The notes beneath the pieces were generated by a model that saw only the letters and a list, made by a program, of their open reading frames with translations, searched no databases and was not told the DNA's origin. A stretch of DNA of 64,000 bases from Sanderia malayensis (lineage: Eukaryota > Cnidaria > Scyphozoa > Semaeostomeae > Pelagiidae). The stretch spans positions 3,396,782 to 3,460,781 of the forward strand of contig RQOL01000519.1 in assembly GCA_013076295.1 (NCBI GenBank), read 5' to 3'. Below are positions 1 through 11,547 of this stretch, piece by piece; within the stretch, counting starts at the first letter, position 1; each line of letters starts with the position of its first letter. A program made the position numbers and the translations under genes.

Positions 1-2
1 AA

Positions 3-1211
3 AAGGATGGGTCATATCGTTTTTGTATTGATTACCGCAAATTAAACTCAATTACCAAACAAGATGCCAGCCCTGTGCCCCGGGTAGATGACTTGTTAGA
101 TGCCTTAAATGGCTACAGTATGTTTAGCACATTAGACCTTCGAAGTGGGTACTGGCAAGTGAGTATGACCCCTGAAGACAGAGAGAAAACAGCCTTTATG
201 ACCCCAAATGGTCTGCATGAATTTTTGCTGATGCCCTATGGATTATCTACTGCCCCTGCTACTTTTTCAAGAGCTATAGGCATTGTTCTTTCGGGCCTCA
301 CATATGAAACTTGTTTGTGTTACTTTGATGACGTCATCATTTTCTCTAAGGACATCCGCCAACACTGGGAACGTTTAAAAGCTGTTTTAACTCGCTTTCG
401 TAATCAAAACCTCCGAGTTAAAGCCTCAAAATGCTCTTTTGCTTCTGATAAAGTTGTGTACTTAGGCCACACTGTTTCTAAACAAGGTGTGCATACTGAC
501 CCTTCAAAAGTGCATGCCGTTAAACAACTAACTGCTCCTTCTACGTTAGATGAACTACGTTCTTTTTTGGGTTTGGCTGGATATTATAAACGATTTATTC
601 CTCAATTTGCTACTATTGCTTCGCCATTAACTGACCTCACTAAGAAATCAACCAAATTTATGTGGACGGACAGCACTGAACACGCATTTCAACAACTTAA
701 GTCCTGTCTCTGCACGGCCACGATATTAGCTTATCCCAACTTCGAAAAACCTTTTGTATTACAAACCGATGCGTCTGACGTGGGTCTGGGAGCTGTTCTA
801 ACGCAATGTGACACGTCGGGTCATGAAAGGGTAATTTCTTATGCCAGCCGCACTCTCACTAGCAGAGAAAGAAATTATACAGCGATGGAAAAAGAAGCCT
901 TAGCTGTTGCATTTGCTAGTCAGCATTTTTGCGTATATCTTCTTGGCCGACAATTCTATTTGATCACTGATAACAGTGCGTTAAAATGGCTGCATTCCAT
1001 TCAACCCAAGGGTAGGATTGCTCGATGGATAATGGATCTTCAAGAATTTGACTTTACCATAACACATCGCCCTGGGAGCCACAACCAAAATGCCCACGCT
1101 CTCTCCCGCCTTAATCATAAACCTTTAGCTTCCGCTGAGTCACTTGACAGTAGTACCGTCAATTCTTTTGTCGGCCTTTCCCCAGACACTGATTTGTATT
1201 CGGCCCAACGC
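3..1211 (+). pseudogene. pol: gypsy pol, reverse transcriptase and RNase H part
   Basis: This open frame has no start here because it enters from outside the window. Reverse transcriptase motifs are clear: RFCIDYRKLN near the left edge, motif A TLDLRSGYWQV with its catalytic Asp, and motif C YFDD within CYFDDVIIFSK. The connection SFLGLAGYYKRFI follows. RNase H then shows FVLQTDASDVGLGA, the YTAMEKEALAV helix with its Glu, and ITDNSALKWL. The frame is cut at base 1211 by the BEL insertion, after which the LTR supplies a few foreign codons and a stop. All catalytic residues visible in this half are intact. Family assignment to Ty3/gypsy is secure; the clade is not determined. Confidence 0.93.
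1207..1211. repeat. target-site duplication AACGC (left copy) of the BEL insertion
   Basis: AACGC directly precedes the left BEL LTR, and the same five bases directly follow the right LTR at 8915-8919. Five bp is usual for BEL and gypsy integrases. Confidence 0.92.
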
Positions 1212-1394
1212 TGTTGTAGAGTTTGAGGTCGGAAGCAAAGAAAACACACTTCTTGCAAATATCTACAGAAACAACTGATTTACAGTATAACTACAATGAT
1301 TTTTATACTACCCAAGGCGTGTGTGGAAGCTCGCCAAGACTATTACTACGACAATACGAGGACTGGGTCCAAGCGAATGACTCATTTCACAACA
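1212..1394 (-). repeat. BEL 3' LTR (left copy)
   Basis: This LTR is 183 bp with TGTTGT..ACAACA inverted ends. It matches 8732-8914 at 179 of 183 positions. A purine-rich tract (GGGGGAGTG on the minus strand, around 1395-1405) precedes it in the element's orientation, as expected for the polypurine tract. Confidence 0.95.
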
Positions 1395-1541
1395 CACTCC
1401 CCCGGTTTGATTTACACGTAATCAAACATATATCGAATACAAATATAATAACAAAATTTCAAAACTTTCAAGTCCTGAACCAAATGTCTCTATATAGAAT
1501 ATAATATAACATGAATAAAAATACTGATATAGAATAAGGAA

Positions 1542-1999
1542 TTAGATAACGTTGTTCTTTCGGATGAGTTCTCCGACCACAGCAGCGTTCCTGCGAGGTC
1601 TGCTGGACTCCAACGTGACTGTAGCTTGCGGCTGCGCTTGCTGCTGCTGCGGTGGCGCTTGTTGCTGCGGTGGCGCTCCTTGCTGTTGTGTATCTGACTG
1701 ACTACTCTGACTACGTATTTCTAACGGAACTAGATGTTTTAAGGATCGTTTCAGCACTGTCTTACCATTTTTCGAAATTACCTCTACCTGGGCGGATCTC
1801 GTTGAGCCATCATTTCCAACTATCAATTTGATGACTTTGCCAATTTTCCAGAATGTCCTTTTCTCCTGTTCGTTCCTGACAACAACAATGTCATTCAAGT
1901 TAATTATGGGATTGCTTGACGAGTTATCCCTTCCTTTCGGTCGGTACGCTTCTAAAAGACCTAACAAGTATTCATTTTTCCACAATAGTGCAAACTTAT
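1542..1999 (-). pseudogene. pol: BEL pol C-terminal end (integrase C-terminal domain)
   Basis: This is the last part of the BEL polyprotein, downstream of the TTAA-element insertion. It carries the conserved stretch around LWKNEYLLGL and the DUF5641-like motif region (INLNDIVVVRNE, then WKIGKVIKL) that ends BEL integrases. A Gln/Pro/Ala-rich low-complexity tail follows (QQQGAPPQQQAPPQQQQ). On the minus strand the frame enters from TTAA at 2000-2003. It matches the frame that ends at 3502-3505 on the other side of the inserted element, so this is not a separate gene. A stop at 1542-1544 ends the polyprotein about 150 bp before the 3' LTR. Confidence 0.88.
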
Positions 2000-2003
2000 T
2001 TAA

Positions 2004-3501
2004 AGTGCCCCTACACCTTATTTTTTTATTCTTTATATCGATAAAACTTTCTTCGCCGATTTTAGATACGAAAATATTTTTTAAATCTGACGTCTAGTTA
2101 ACGAGTTATAACGTGGGGAAGTGTCGATGTTTCGTCATTTTCGCCATTTTTTGTGGTCAACTTTTAGGACTGGATCTACCTACTATGACATCATAGTTTG
2201 GTGCATTGTGCCCGTTCATTTTCCCGTACTGAAGCAACAAATCGGCATCAATTTTCTGTCATACGATGCACTCGATATTTGTTTTTTTGACTTTGATGAT
2301 TAGAAACAGGTGGCGCATTATGACATTGAATTTGAAAGGCTTGCGATGAGTTTGCAGCTGTGGGGAGGAATTACAAAATTCCATGTAGTGGCTGCTCGTT
2401 GTGCTCAGTGGAGGCGGGCGTGGGCCGTGCAATGTTAAAACTGTACGGGAGCGGGGATGCCAAGAAGAGCATCAAAACATGATATAAACTGGGAAAATAT
2501 GCCATATCGATGTGTTTTGCTAGCCATGGAAATACACCGATAAATCAAAATTTGTATGGTCACAAAATTCTCCTTTATCAGAATGATCGCCCTAAAACTG
2601 TGAGGAGAAGGAGATGGATAGATTTCATCAATTCGCACGACGGAAGAAATTCTATGGACGCATCATCATGAATGAAATAATCAAACACAAAGCGCATAAT
2701 TTCGTACAATAACGAAATTCATGTGTAGTATAAGGAATTGTGTTGCAGATTTTCTACACTTGCTGTTCCAAATGAAAATCGAATCGTTTCAAGCTTCCTC
2801 AACCCCAAAGGTTTAGACTGACACGGATATGATGGCTAAATTATTGCGTATATTGAATTTTGATATACACTTTTGCTTCATCACAAACACAACAAAAGAC
2901 AATAATTCAGATCTAGTCAAATGCCCAGAAAGTTTTCTTTCAACATTTCTTTTCTTGCTCACATCTCTTTCATGGCTTTGACTGAAAGAGTTCTCAGCCA
3001 AATGGCATCAAATGCATCAGGTTTCTCCTTCATCGGTATCACTATCAACGATCTGCTTTGCTCTACGATACGATCAATCCTATCCCTCGCCATCTTCGCA
3101 TTCCTCGCACTGCAATCCCTACTGTCATGAACTACTATCCGACAAAGAATGTTAATTCATGGAAACTTTCTATTCGATTCTGATCACCAAAATTGCACAA
3201 ATACCCACGAATACACATAACGAGACACGACAAAAGCGCAACGCAAACACTATTTATTATACTGAATGTAGGCCTACGCCCGCCGCCACTGAATACAACG
3301 AGCAGCCACTACATTGGAGTTTACCTACTATGATGTCATAGTAGGTAAATTACGGTCCTAAAAGTTGACCACGAAAAAGTGGCACGCGTTGCCTCGTATC
3401 TCAAAAACTACTTGTCATATCAAAAAAATATAAACGGATTCAGAATCAGCGCATTCGAATCTATAGTTTTAGCCAATAAAAAAATAAGGTGTAGGGGCAC
3501 T
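2004..3501. mobile_element. TTAA-target non-autonomous DNA transposon with long inverted ends
   Basis: This 1498-bp insert lies in BEL pol. It is flanked by TTAA at 2000-2003 and 3502-3505. Its ends are inverted copies beginning AGTGCCCCTACACC, perfect for about 27 bp. More divergent inverted similarity reaches about 200 bp in, including GTGGTCAACTTTTAGGAC. A near-palindrome (13-bp arms TTACCTACTATGA, 2-bp spacer) sits at 3321-3348, with a weaker version near 2179-2197. No transposase frame is visible, so it must have moved in trans. TTAA targets fit piggyBac or Kolobok-type transposases; the ends do not let me choose. A truncated relative starts at 21960. Confidence 0.85.
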
Positions 3502-3505
3502 TTAA

Positions 3506-6500
3506 CAATCTATGATTATACTGCGCGCGTTTTGACAAACTTTCGTACGTGTTACGAATCTCGAAGTATGCATCACTGGGTAACCGATTTAAGTTTCGAC
3601 CGTTAATCAAATGGGACGGTGTTAAAGGGTACGAGATCCCTTCGTTATCATCGAAACGTAAGTCAGGACGAGATCACTACATTTTCAATTTCAACGAGAA
3701 TTGTATTCAACTCTGTAAAACTTAATAATGCGCGACCGATTATCTTGATTAAACAACGTTTAACGCTTCGTATTAACCTTTCCCAAAATCCCCCTTGAAA
3801 GGGTGTAATTCAACTATAAATTACTTAAACTCTTTCAAACGAGGAGTGCGAACTAATCTCTTGATTTCCTTCGAAGCGGATTTAAATGTCTTAGCGTTAT
3901 CACTAATAATTGTAGCTGGTAAACCGCGTCGTGCACAGAAAAGACGAAATGCCCAAATGAAAGCTTCAAAAGTTAGGTTTTCAACCAATTCGAGATGTAC
4001 GGCTCTTGTTGAAGCACACGTAAATAAACACACGTAACATTTGGCATTTTCCTGGTTTTGAGTATTCGAATTAATCTTTACAATAAGTGGTCCTGCAAAA
4101 TCTATTCCTACATGTGTGAACGGTGAATCTTTGTCCACTCTAACTTTCGGTAATTCTGGGCAGAACACTGTTTTGTACGGTAGACCTTCGATCTTTTTAC
4201 ACACAATACATTGACGAACAACCTGCTTTACTCGTTCTCTCCCCCGAAGTACCCAGTATTTCTGTCTAAGTAGGTTCAACGTTTCTCTCAAGCCGTTGTG
4301 AAATACCTTCTCGTGGCAATCGTTAATTAATAATATAGAATATTTAGATTTCGACGGTAATAAGATCGGTTTTTTACTTTCATCTGGCAACGATGCCTTA
4401 CTTACTCGAGATCTACAACGAATTATACCGTTTTCGTCTAAATAGAGATTAAACTGGTTGACGTGTGGAGGTACCTTGACGTTATTTCTACCTGCTGAAC
4501 TTAATGACAAATAACGAATTTCCGATTCAAAACTCTCTAGTTGGATGAACTTGATCAATACGTTTTCTGCTGAATTTATCTCGTTTACGCTAATTATGTT
4601 GTCTAGGGTTACTTGCTCTTGTTTTACCTTGGCTTTCAAGTTATTAATGAATCTGAACACCCATGACACTACTTTCAGCAGCTTACTTTTGTTACTAAAT
4701 CTCTCTAAGTTTATGACTTGGCTCCAATTGTTTTTCAACTGACTTCCTTCTGCAAGCATTGCATGCGTAATAATTGGCTCTGATTTCACTTTCTCTTTCA
4801 AGGCCAGATCTGTTTCTAACTCTGTACTGCCCGGGGTTTTAGGCCATTCTGAGGGTTCTAATTTCAGAAATTGAGGACCCTCCCACCACAAGAGATTGTC
4901 ATCGAGATGACAATAAATACCACGTGACGGTAAATCTGGCGGATTCTGCGATCCCGGGCAATGAAACCATTGTTCTCTTTCTGACGTAGAAAGAATTTGT
5001 GAAGCTCGATGACGAACGTATTGTATCCAAGGCTTCACATTACGGATCCAACATAACACAGCACTAGAATCTACCCAATAATAGGTGTCCAGCGAGATGT
5101 TTTTCTTTAATTCTTCGCTCAGAACTATACGAATTGTGTCAACTAAGTCAGCCAACAAACACGCTCCCAATAATTCTAACCGTGGTATGCTTTGGCTACG
5201 AATCGGACATACCTTCGATTTTGACGTGACAAATCTAACATTGATTAACCCTGATTCATATTCGACTTTGACGTAAACGACGGCTGCGTAAGCCTTTTCA
5301 CTCGCATCTGAAAACCCATGTAATTCTACCTTTCGAACAGATTGATTACCTTGTAAAAGACCTCTTGGGATGGATACGTTATTACATAATTTGAGATCTT
5401 TAATTAACGCGTCATACGATTTACGATACGATCCCTGCAACTCTTGATCCCAACCGAGCTTATCAACACATAATTGCTGCAACAAAATCTTCAAGTTAAT
5501 GGTAAAAACGGTTAAACAACCAATGGGATCGAAAATCTTAGCTGCTAATTTTAGCAGAGAACGCTTTGTGGGTATCAGAGTCTGTGCAAATTCTATAATA
5601 CTCGATAAATCGAAATTTAAACAATCTGAAAGACTATTCCAGCAAACTCCTAAAACCTTCGAATTTCCTTTACTTTGCGGAGCCCCTATGGCATATTGCG
5701 TGTAAGTCTGATTGTCTTCAATGACGGCGCCCTTGGGCTTGCTGGATAATTCATTATTGTTTTCAATAGAATTGATTTCTTGAAGCAATGCCTGATCATT
5801 GCTATGCCATTTACGTAAATTAAAACCACCTTGACTCATGATTTCTTTACAATTCCGATACATCTCTAGGGCTTTCTTTGGATCGTCAGTGCCGCAAGAG
5901 AGATCGTCTGCATACAAACGACTAAGAATTTTAACTACCTCCGGATGCGTATCCTGATATCCCTTTACGTGGTAACGAATTGTTTCCGCCAATAGAGTGG
6001 GACTACTTGTGACACCAAATAATAAACGTTTGTATCGATATTGAACGATTTTTGGATTAGAACCTTTTGCGTCATCGAACCATAAAAATCGTAACGTGTC
6101 TCTGTCGGACTCATTGATACCGACTTGTAAGAATGCTTTCTCAATGTCTGCGGTTAAAGCAATAGGGTGTGTACGGAAACGAACTAAAGTATCGAATAGT
6201 AACGGCATATGATTGGTTCCTATTTCTAATCTATCGTTAAGCGACAATGACGAATTATTCGATTTAGCCGAACCATCAAAAACAATGCGTAACTTCGTTG
6301 TTTCTCTATCGCTACGGGCTACGCCGAAATGACACAAAAAATGAGCCCCGTCTTTATCCTCCTCCTCGGGGCCTACGTTCTCAATTATGCCTGAAGCAAG
6401 TTGATCTCGAAAAATATCATCATATTGTTGTAAAAGATCTGGTTTAAGCTTTAATTTGTTATACAGGGACGTTAATCTACCACGACATAAATCTAAATCA

Positions 6501-7135
6501 GAGTTTAACGGTTCTATAATATTTTCCTTCCAAGGAAGGCTTAACTCGTACCTTCCATCCTTTTTTCGTATGTCGAATATCTTCTTCTTCGCGATTTCGT
6601 CTTCATGTGGCAATGTGAGCCCTGAGGCTTCGTGTTTCCAAAATTTGTCTAAAGATTCGACAATTTCTTGATTCTCGTTAACAATTTCTTCTGTGGGGGG
6701 CAAAACCTCTATAACAAGGCTAGTAATGACATTAGAGCAATTATTGTTTTCATATTCAACAGAGGTAGGTCCGGACAATAACCAGCCTAGTTTATTCTGT
6801 AACGCTACTGGACCTGAACTGCCTTTTCTGATCTCTCCAAGAACAATACTATAGTAATAATCTACACCGATAATCATACTGACTGATTTAGGACTATTTG
6901 TTGCGTCGCACGCGAGCTTGATACCTTGCAAATGCGGATAAGCGTTAGTATAAATATGCGTCGTGATTGGAGAACAAAGCTGTGGCAGGCTGTGCACTGT
7001 TATCGGAAGAACTTCATCCCCTATTTCTAAGTTTACTGTAACCTGTTTGCTACTTTTCTTAACATAATTTTCCGAGCCAAACGTGTTTAGATTTAAATTA
7101 CTTGTTTTCTTAACAGGCAAGTTAAGCTTTCTTGC
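3506..7135 (-). pseudogene. pol: BEL pol: reverse transcriptase, RNase H, integrase
   Basis: This is a long minus-strand frame, open from the protease junction to about 3823. It begins with the DUF1758-type linker (GVDYYYSIVLGEI, LGWLLSG). BEL reverse transcriptase follows: LRIVFDGSAKSNN, motif A ALTADIEKAFLQV, motif C YADDLSCG. RNase H has LHGFSDASEKAYAA and SIPRLELLGA. The integrase zinc finger shows the H-H-C-C pattern ending CIVCKKIEG. The catalytic core has GIDFAGPL and ISDNAKTF, giving the first two acids of the DDE triad. A stop near 3823 lies before the third acid. The same frame then continues (GGFWERLI holds that Glu) to the TTAA at 3502-3505, so only one nonsense change and one insertion separate the parts. 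Confidence 0.92.
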
Positions 7136-8507
7136 TCAATCTTCTGTTATGTAACTTTTCGGACTTCCAGAGTCAAACAGCAAACTTACCAATACCTTCT
7201 TGCTTTGATCTTCTCCGAAGACATATGTCTGCGCAACTTGCAGCAAGACGTTTGATGATTCTTTCGATGCCGCTGTTACGGTCGTATCCTCCGTTGTTTC
7301 TTGGGGGGAAGACTTATCTTCTTTCTCGTTGCTCTTCATTCCCTTGTAGCAGATTGCCGTGTTATGCTTTCCTTTACAGTTGAAGCATTTCTTCGGGCAG
7401 TTGCATTCTCTAGCTTGATGTCCTTGACGTAAGCAAATGAAACACCTCTTTCCATTTAATAACATAGCCTTTCTTTCTTTGATATCCACCACTTCCATAC
7501 ATTGGTTGAATAATGCTCCTTGTTACAGAAATAACATTTCGGTGATGATTTGTTGCCTCCGGCTTTTGCGACGAATGATTTCGTTGTTGCGTTGGACGAT
7601 ATCGGTAAATACCTTGCGGGTTTTTCGTTTTTCTTCTGCTCGGGCGTGACTGCTAGGCTCATTTCTCTGACTTCTATTTCGGATCTAATTATTTCCATGA
7701 TTTCATCTATGCTCCAAATTCGCTCTCTTGTTTTTCTAGCCACTTGAATGGAGATTTCCTTAGGCATTCTTGAAAGAATCACAGGAACCAACAGACTTCC
7801 ATACCTTTCTGATGACATTCCTAGGGCTTCAAGCCCCCGAACGTATACATTGATTTTGTCGTAGATAAACCTCAACTGTGCTACTGATTCATTGGGATGT
7901 CCTTGAAGATTTAGTAATTGTTGCATATGAGCGCTGATGATTTGTTGTTCGTTGCCGAATCGATTTCGTAGTGTTTCAACCGCATGTCCGTAATTTCTTT
8001 CAGAAATTTCTAGACCTTCTAAGGCTTTAAAGGCCTGTTCTTCCAGTGAATTAATCAGATATGTGAGCTTGTGTATAGATGAGAGGCTTGGATTTTCGTC
8101 AATGCACATTTGAAACTTTGCCAGAAGGCTTAAAACTTGGTTACGTCTCCATTAAATCTAGGCAATGAAATCTTTGGCAGTCTTATTCCACCATCTGTCA
8201 TGTTTGACGTTTGACTTCGGTATTCATCGCTTCTTCTTGGAGATCGGTTTGGGGACGTCATTTCAAATGCTGTTAGATTTGGCTCGGCTCTTGTTTCGCT
8301 AAAAAATGTTCCTCTCTTGTGCTGCTCTAACTTCGAAATTATTTCTTCTATCTTCAGGTTCGTATCTGTCGTTTCTTCAATTTCTTTATCTACATCGTCG
8401 ATGTCGCATGTATCCAAAATTTCGCTGTCCAATGCCGTGAGTAATTTTTGTTTTGCCTGGAGGGATTTCACCATAGCTTCTACCTTCGCTGCCATCTCAA
8501 AATTCAT
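7136..8507 (-). pseudogene. gag: BEL gag and protease, broken by stops and frameshifts
   Basis: Three overlapping minus-strand frames together form gag-protease. 8507-8130 carries an N-terminal helical region ending LPKISLPRFNGDVTKF, the usual BEL gag (DUF1759) entry motif. A stop and a shift follow. 8109-7456 continues the capsid-like region (YLINSLEEQAFKAL, LNLQGHPNESV). A second shift occurs near 7490. 7498-7136 has zinc knuckles (CFICLRQGHQARECNC, CFNCKGKHNTAIC) and the aspartic protease motif LLFDSGSPKSYI. Upstream of the ATG at 8507 the same frame stays open for about 50 codons without a Met and looks coding (LKKIRGGNRAVVTKIERE), so the true start may have been lost or lie elsewhere. 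Confidence 0.88.
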
Positions 8508-8711
8508 CGGGTTTCTTGTTCGTATAATTTCGTTGGCTTCTCTTTCGATTTTCGTTACTACGGCTCTGTTCCCACCACGTATCTTCTTCAGTCTCTCTAT
8601 TGATAAATTTTCGTTGGACGTACCTTCGTTGCTTTCTGAATTCGCAATTCTTTACTTATTTCGATTTGAATTCACTTATAATTTCGTCAGCGTGTTATTC
8701 CTTAACTCCCA

Positions 8712-8729
8712 GCCCCACGTTGGGCGCCA
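8712..8729 (-). promoter_or_regulatory. BEL primer-binding site
   Basis: On the minus strand, two bases inside the 5' LTR, the sequence is TGGCGCCCAACGTGGGGC. It has the TGG start and GC-rich pattern of a tRNA 3'-end complement. The exact tRNA primer is not determined. Confidence 0.8.
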
Positions 8730-8731
8730 TA

Positions 8732-8914
8732 TGTTGTAGAGTTTGAGGTTGGAAGCAAAGAAAACACACTTCTTACAAATATCTACAGAAACAACTGATT
8801 TACAGTATAACTACAATGATTTTTATACTACCCAAGGCGTGTGTGGAAGCTCGCCAAGACTATTACTACGACAATACGAGGACTGGGTTCAAGCGAATGA
8901 CTCACTTCACAACA
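8732..8914 (-). repeat. BEL 5' LTR (right copy)
   Basis: This is the 183-bp partner of 1212-1394, with the same TGTTGT..ACAACA ends. It is followed on the plus strand by the right target duplication AACGC (8915-8919). It contains the element's promoter in principle; no specific TATA box is claimed. Confidence 0.95.
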
Positions 8915-8919
8915 AACGC

Positions 8920-10344
8920 CAAGATCTTGCAATCTCAAAGATCATAGAAATGAAAACACACAACTTTCCACGCCCTCTCCCATTTGTCTGGAAGGACGAC
9001 AAACACATGCTTTCGTATTGGAATTGCTGGGACCAATTGTTTGTCAGTAACGGTCTTTCAATGAAATCTCGTCACATCAACTCCAAATTTCCTAAAAACA
9101 CATTTGTTATTCCGCAAAGCCTCATTAGTTTAGTTCTTCAAGGTCTTCATAGTAGCCCCTCTGGTGGTCATATGGGTGTGACTCGTACATATCTCCGTGC
9201 TAAAGAACGATTCTTTTGGCCTCACATGCAAGAATCCATTCAAATGTTTATTCAGCAATGTGCAGATTGCAGTCAAATCAAAAACGACCCACAGTCTACA
9301 AAGGCCCCATTACAACCAGTTCAGGTGGGCGAACCGTTTGTCTTTTGGGCGATGGACTATATGGGGCCTATGCGAGAGACAGCGCGAGGAAATAAACACA
9401 TCCTCGTATTGATGGATCATTTCACTAAATGGTGCGAGGCTTTCCCTACCACTGACCAAAAGGCATCTACGGTAGCTCAAACTCTCGTTTCTCGCGTTTT
9501 CTCACGTTTCGGGCCCCCTACAGTCCTAAATTCCGACCAAGGCCGCAATTTCGATAGCAACCTTATGCACGAGATATACAATATAATGGGCGTAAAGAAA
9601 ACAAGAACAACCGCGTATCATCCACAGTGCGACGGTCTTGTAGAACGACAGAACCGTACGCTGCAGAATATCCTCACTAGTTTTATTTAAGAGCATAGCC
9701 TGGATTGGGATAACTTACTAGATCAGGCAGTATTTGCTTATAATTCCAGTATACAAGAGTCTACGGGATTTTCGCCTTATGAAATGGTATTTGGGCGTCC
9801 AGCTCGTATGCCTATAGAGGTTGAGTTGGGCGTTCCTCTGCGTAATCCCCAGAGCCAATCAGATTATAGTCAGTCGTTGAGGAAAGCCCTTGCCTTCTCT
9901 AACCAATTAGCGCAGCGCAACCTAAGCTTTGCTAGATCTAGACAATCTACTCAGTACGACAACAAGACTAAGCGAGACTGGAAGCCCTTTGAGCCAGGAC
10001 AGACTGTGTGGCTATGGCGTCCTAAACACTGGAAATTCGGTAAAAGGTGGACTGGCCCCTATAAAAGTTTATCAAGAGACTGCGTTAACTATAGGTTAGA
10101 ATCCCCCGCGGGGAAGACCCTGGTTGCTCACCATAACCTCTTGAAAGTCTGTCTCATTCCCTTAGGGAAAGGCCACCCAGTCCACCCAAGCCCTGAAACC
10201 CCTGGGATTACAGTTCTCGACACACTGGAAGAGGATCTACAAGAAGAAAACCAACCGGACGTTGAAGTGGGTGCTGTCAGACCTCCTTTTCTCCGCCAAG
10301 TGATAAATCCCCCTATTCGTTTTGGAAACCCGGTAGCACATTAA
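8920..10344 (+). pseudogene. pol: gypsy pol, integrase part
   Basis: This continues the gypsy pol frame after the BEL insertion. Integrase features: the zinc-binding H-H-C-C region (HSSPSGGHMGVTRTYLRAK, then CADCSQIK), the core with WAMDYMGP (first Asp), LNSDQGRNF (second Asp) and the HPQCDGLVERQNR block carrying the Glu. A TAA at 9688-9690 interrupts, and the same frame runs on through the conserved AYNSSIQESTGFSPYEMVFGR. It then reaches the GPY/F-type C-terminal domain (WTGPYKSLSRDCVNYRLES). A Pro- and acid-rich tail ends at 10344. With one stop apart from the insertion, this half is otherwise well preserved. Confidence 0.92.
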
Positions 10345-10376
10345 TTTATGCTCATCTTGTACTTTGTTTCATCAAT

Positions 10377-10390
10377 AAGGGAGGGGAAGA
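10377..10390 (+). promoter_or_regulatory. gypsy polypurine tract
   Basis: AAGGGAGGGGAAGA ends exactly where the LTR begins (TGTAGC at 10391), the standard position of the plus-strand primer. Confidence 0.85.
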
Positions 10391-10657
10391 TGTAGCATTT
10401 TGGATTCTTGTACAAATTTGTATCAATGTGTTAATCTTGCGTGTTTGTATGTCATGTTCCGGTACCGTGTCTGTCTGTCTGAGTAACACCATCGTGTCGT
10501 CCAATATGTCCCCTCTGTATTTGCCGCATGTGTATGTGTTTGATTAAGCGATATATTCTGATCTTAATGTGTAATTTATTCAGTTGGTGATTAAAGCTTG
10601 AACAGGCAACATCTTGTGTTTTTCTTATTTGAATATCTGTTTCATCGCCACGCTACA
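10391..10657 (+). repeat. gypsy 3' LTR
   Basis: This 267-bp stretch begins TGTAGC and ends GCTACA, a perfect 6-bp inverted terminal pair. It directly follows the polypurine tract. A possible polyadenylation signal ATTAAA lies near 10590. The partner 5' LTR is outside the window; the base run TTAGG after it may be the right target duplication. Confidence 0.85.
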
Positions 10658-11547
10658 TTAGGAAAGCCTTTTTCTTAATATCGATATTGACATATTCCAT
10701 TTCTGTGTGTCTTCTATTCACAATGTGTATTAATCTTGCTTCAGATTTCGCATTCAATGGACAATTTGTTTAATGATTGTCGGCAGCTACACACAGATTT
10801 GTTGTATCCAGTTCCCATTTTCATATTTTTGTAATTTTACCATATCTTATTATTCCTGTATAGTAATACTCAACTTCATTAGACTATATCAGATGGAGAT
10901 TCATCGCTATATAGTTTTTGCAATCAAATATTATGCCCGTACGTGATAATCAAGATTGAATTAATACACAAACTTATAGCAATAAAAAAATAATGAACAT
11001 AGAACAAAAATATCTATCTACTCATAATGAAAATCTACGTTGCTAAATTGAGATTACTTTACTTTGACTTCAAAACAGACAGCAAGTATTAGGGCTGACA
11101 CATTATCCCGCGTAGCCATGAGGTTCCGGCTAGCGGGAGATATTAGCTAAACGGGATACTTTTTTGCACTACGAAAAATTTTGGCATTCGTTTAAAAATC
11201 ATTTGGCGCTCTTTCAAGAGAATGAGAAATAACGCGAAATCAGACATCAAAACGAATTTTCGTAGCTTGTTTGTCGAAAAGAAACAAATTTAAAAGGTGA
11301 TGTTTACGCATTTGTCATCTCTGGTGTTCTGGTGTTCATTTAATCAGGGCAAAACGGCATATTTCGCCCAGCCGAGACGGGATGAAAAAATCCTGGCAAG
11401 ACGGAGCGAGTTAAAACACCCATGAAGCACGAAATGAAAACTGTATGTGTTTCTGTGGGCGGTATGGGTAGCATGGCTAGGCGAGATTTCTAAGTCTGCT
11501 GAAATATACTGGCTAATATCCTTGTCATGTTTACACATTGAGAAACT
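10658..11547. other. intergenic, possible decayed interspersed repeat
   Basis: No gene is visible. The part 11095-11540 has a patchy, GC-richer texture (CCCGCGTAGC, GCCCAGCCGAGACGGGATG) unlike its AT-rich surroundings. It looks like an old dispersed repeat, but I could not pair ends or find coding motifs. Confidence 0.4.

Larger units (their letters stand above)
1212..8914 (-). mobile_element. BEL/Pao LTR retrotransposon, complete but inactivated
   Basis: The element is 7703 bp long. It reads on the minus strand and is inserted in gypsy pol. Order along the minus strand: 5' LTR (8914-8732), primer-binding site, gag with zinc knuckles, DSG aspartic protease, reverse transcriptase with YADD, RNase H, integrase, 3' LTR (1394-1212). 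The two 183-bp LTRs differ at four positions, all transitions (about 2.2 percent), so the insertion is recent but not brand-new. Coding breaks are a stop and frameshift in gag (about 8128-8105), a frameshift in the zinc-knuckle region (about 7490), a stop between protease and RT (7136-7138), a stop in the integrase (about 3823), and the TTAA element at 2004-3501. Without the latter insert it would be about 6.2 kb, a normal BEL length. Confidence 0.95.
1..10657 (+). mobile_element. Ty3/gypsy LTR retrotransposon, left end outside window, split by a BEL element
   Basis: The window opens inside the reverse transcriptase of a Ty3/gypsy element. It continues through RNase H to base 1211, resumes at 8920 in the integrase region and ends at its 3' LTR (10391-10657). 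The gap is filled by a complete BEL/Pao element flanked by AACGC at 1207-1211 and 8915-8919. The pol frame reads on across the insertion if one AACGC is ignored, so the insertion is precise. Besides the insertion, one in-frame stop (9688-9690) breaks the integrase. The element is therefore dead, although its protein sequence is well conserved, which suggests it is fairly young. Gag, protease and the 5' LTR would lie left of the window. Confidence 0.93.

Noticed and set aside
1223..1504. Plus-strand frame at the left BEL LTR
   Set aside because: It is translated LTR; the same peptide appears at the right LTR (8743 onward), where it runs into gypsy integrase by chance of phase.
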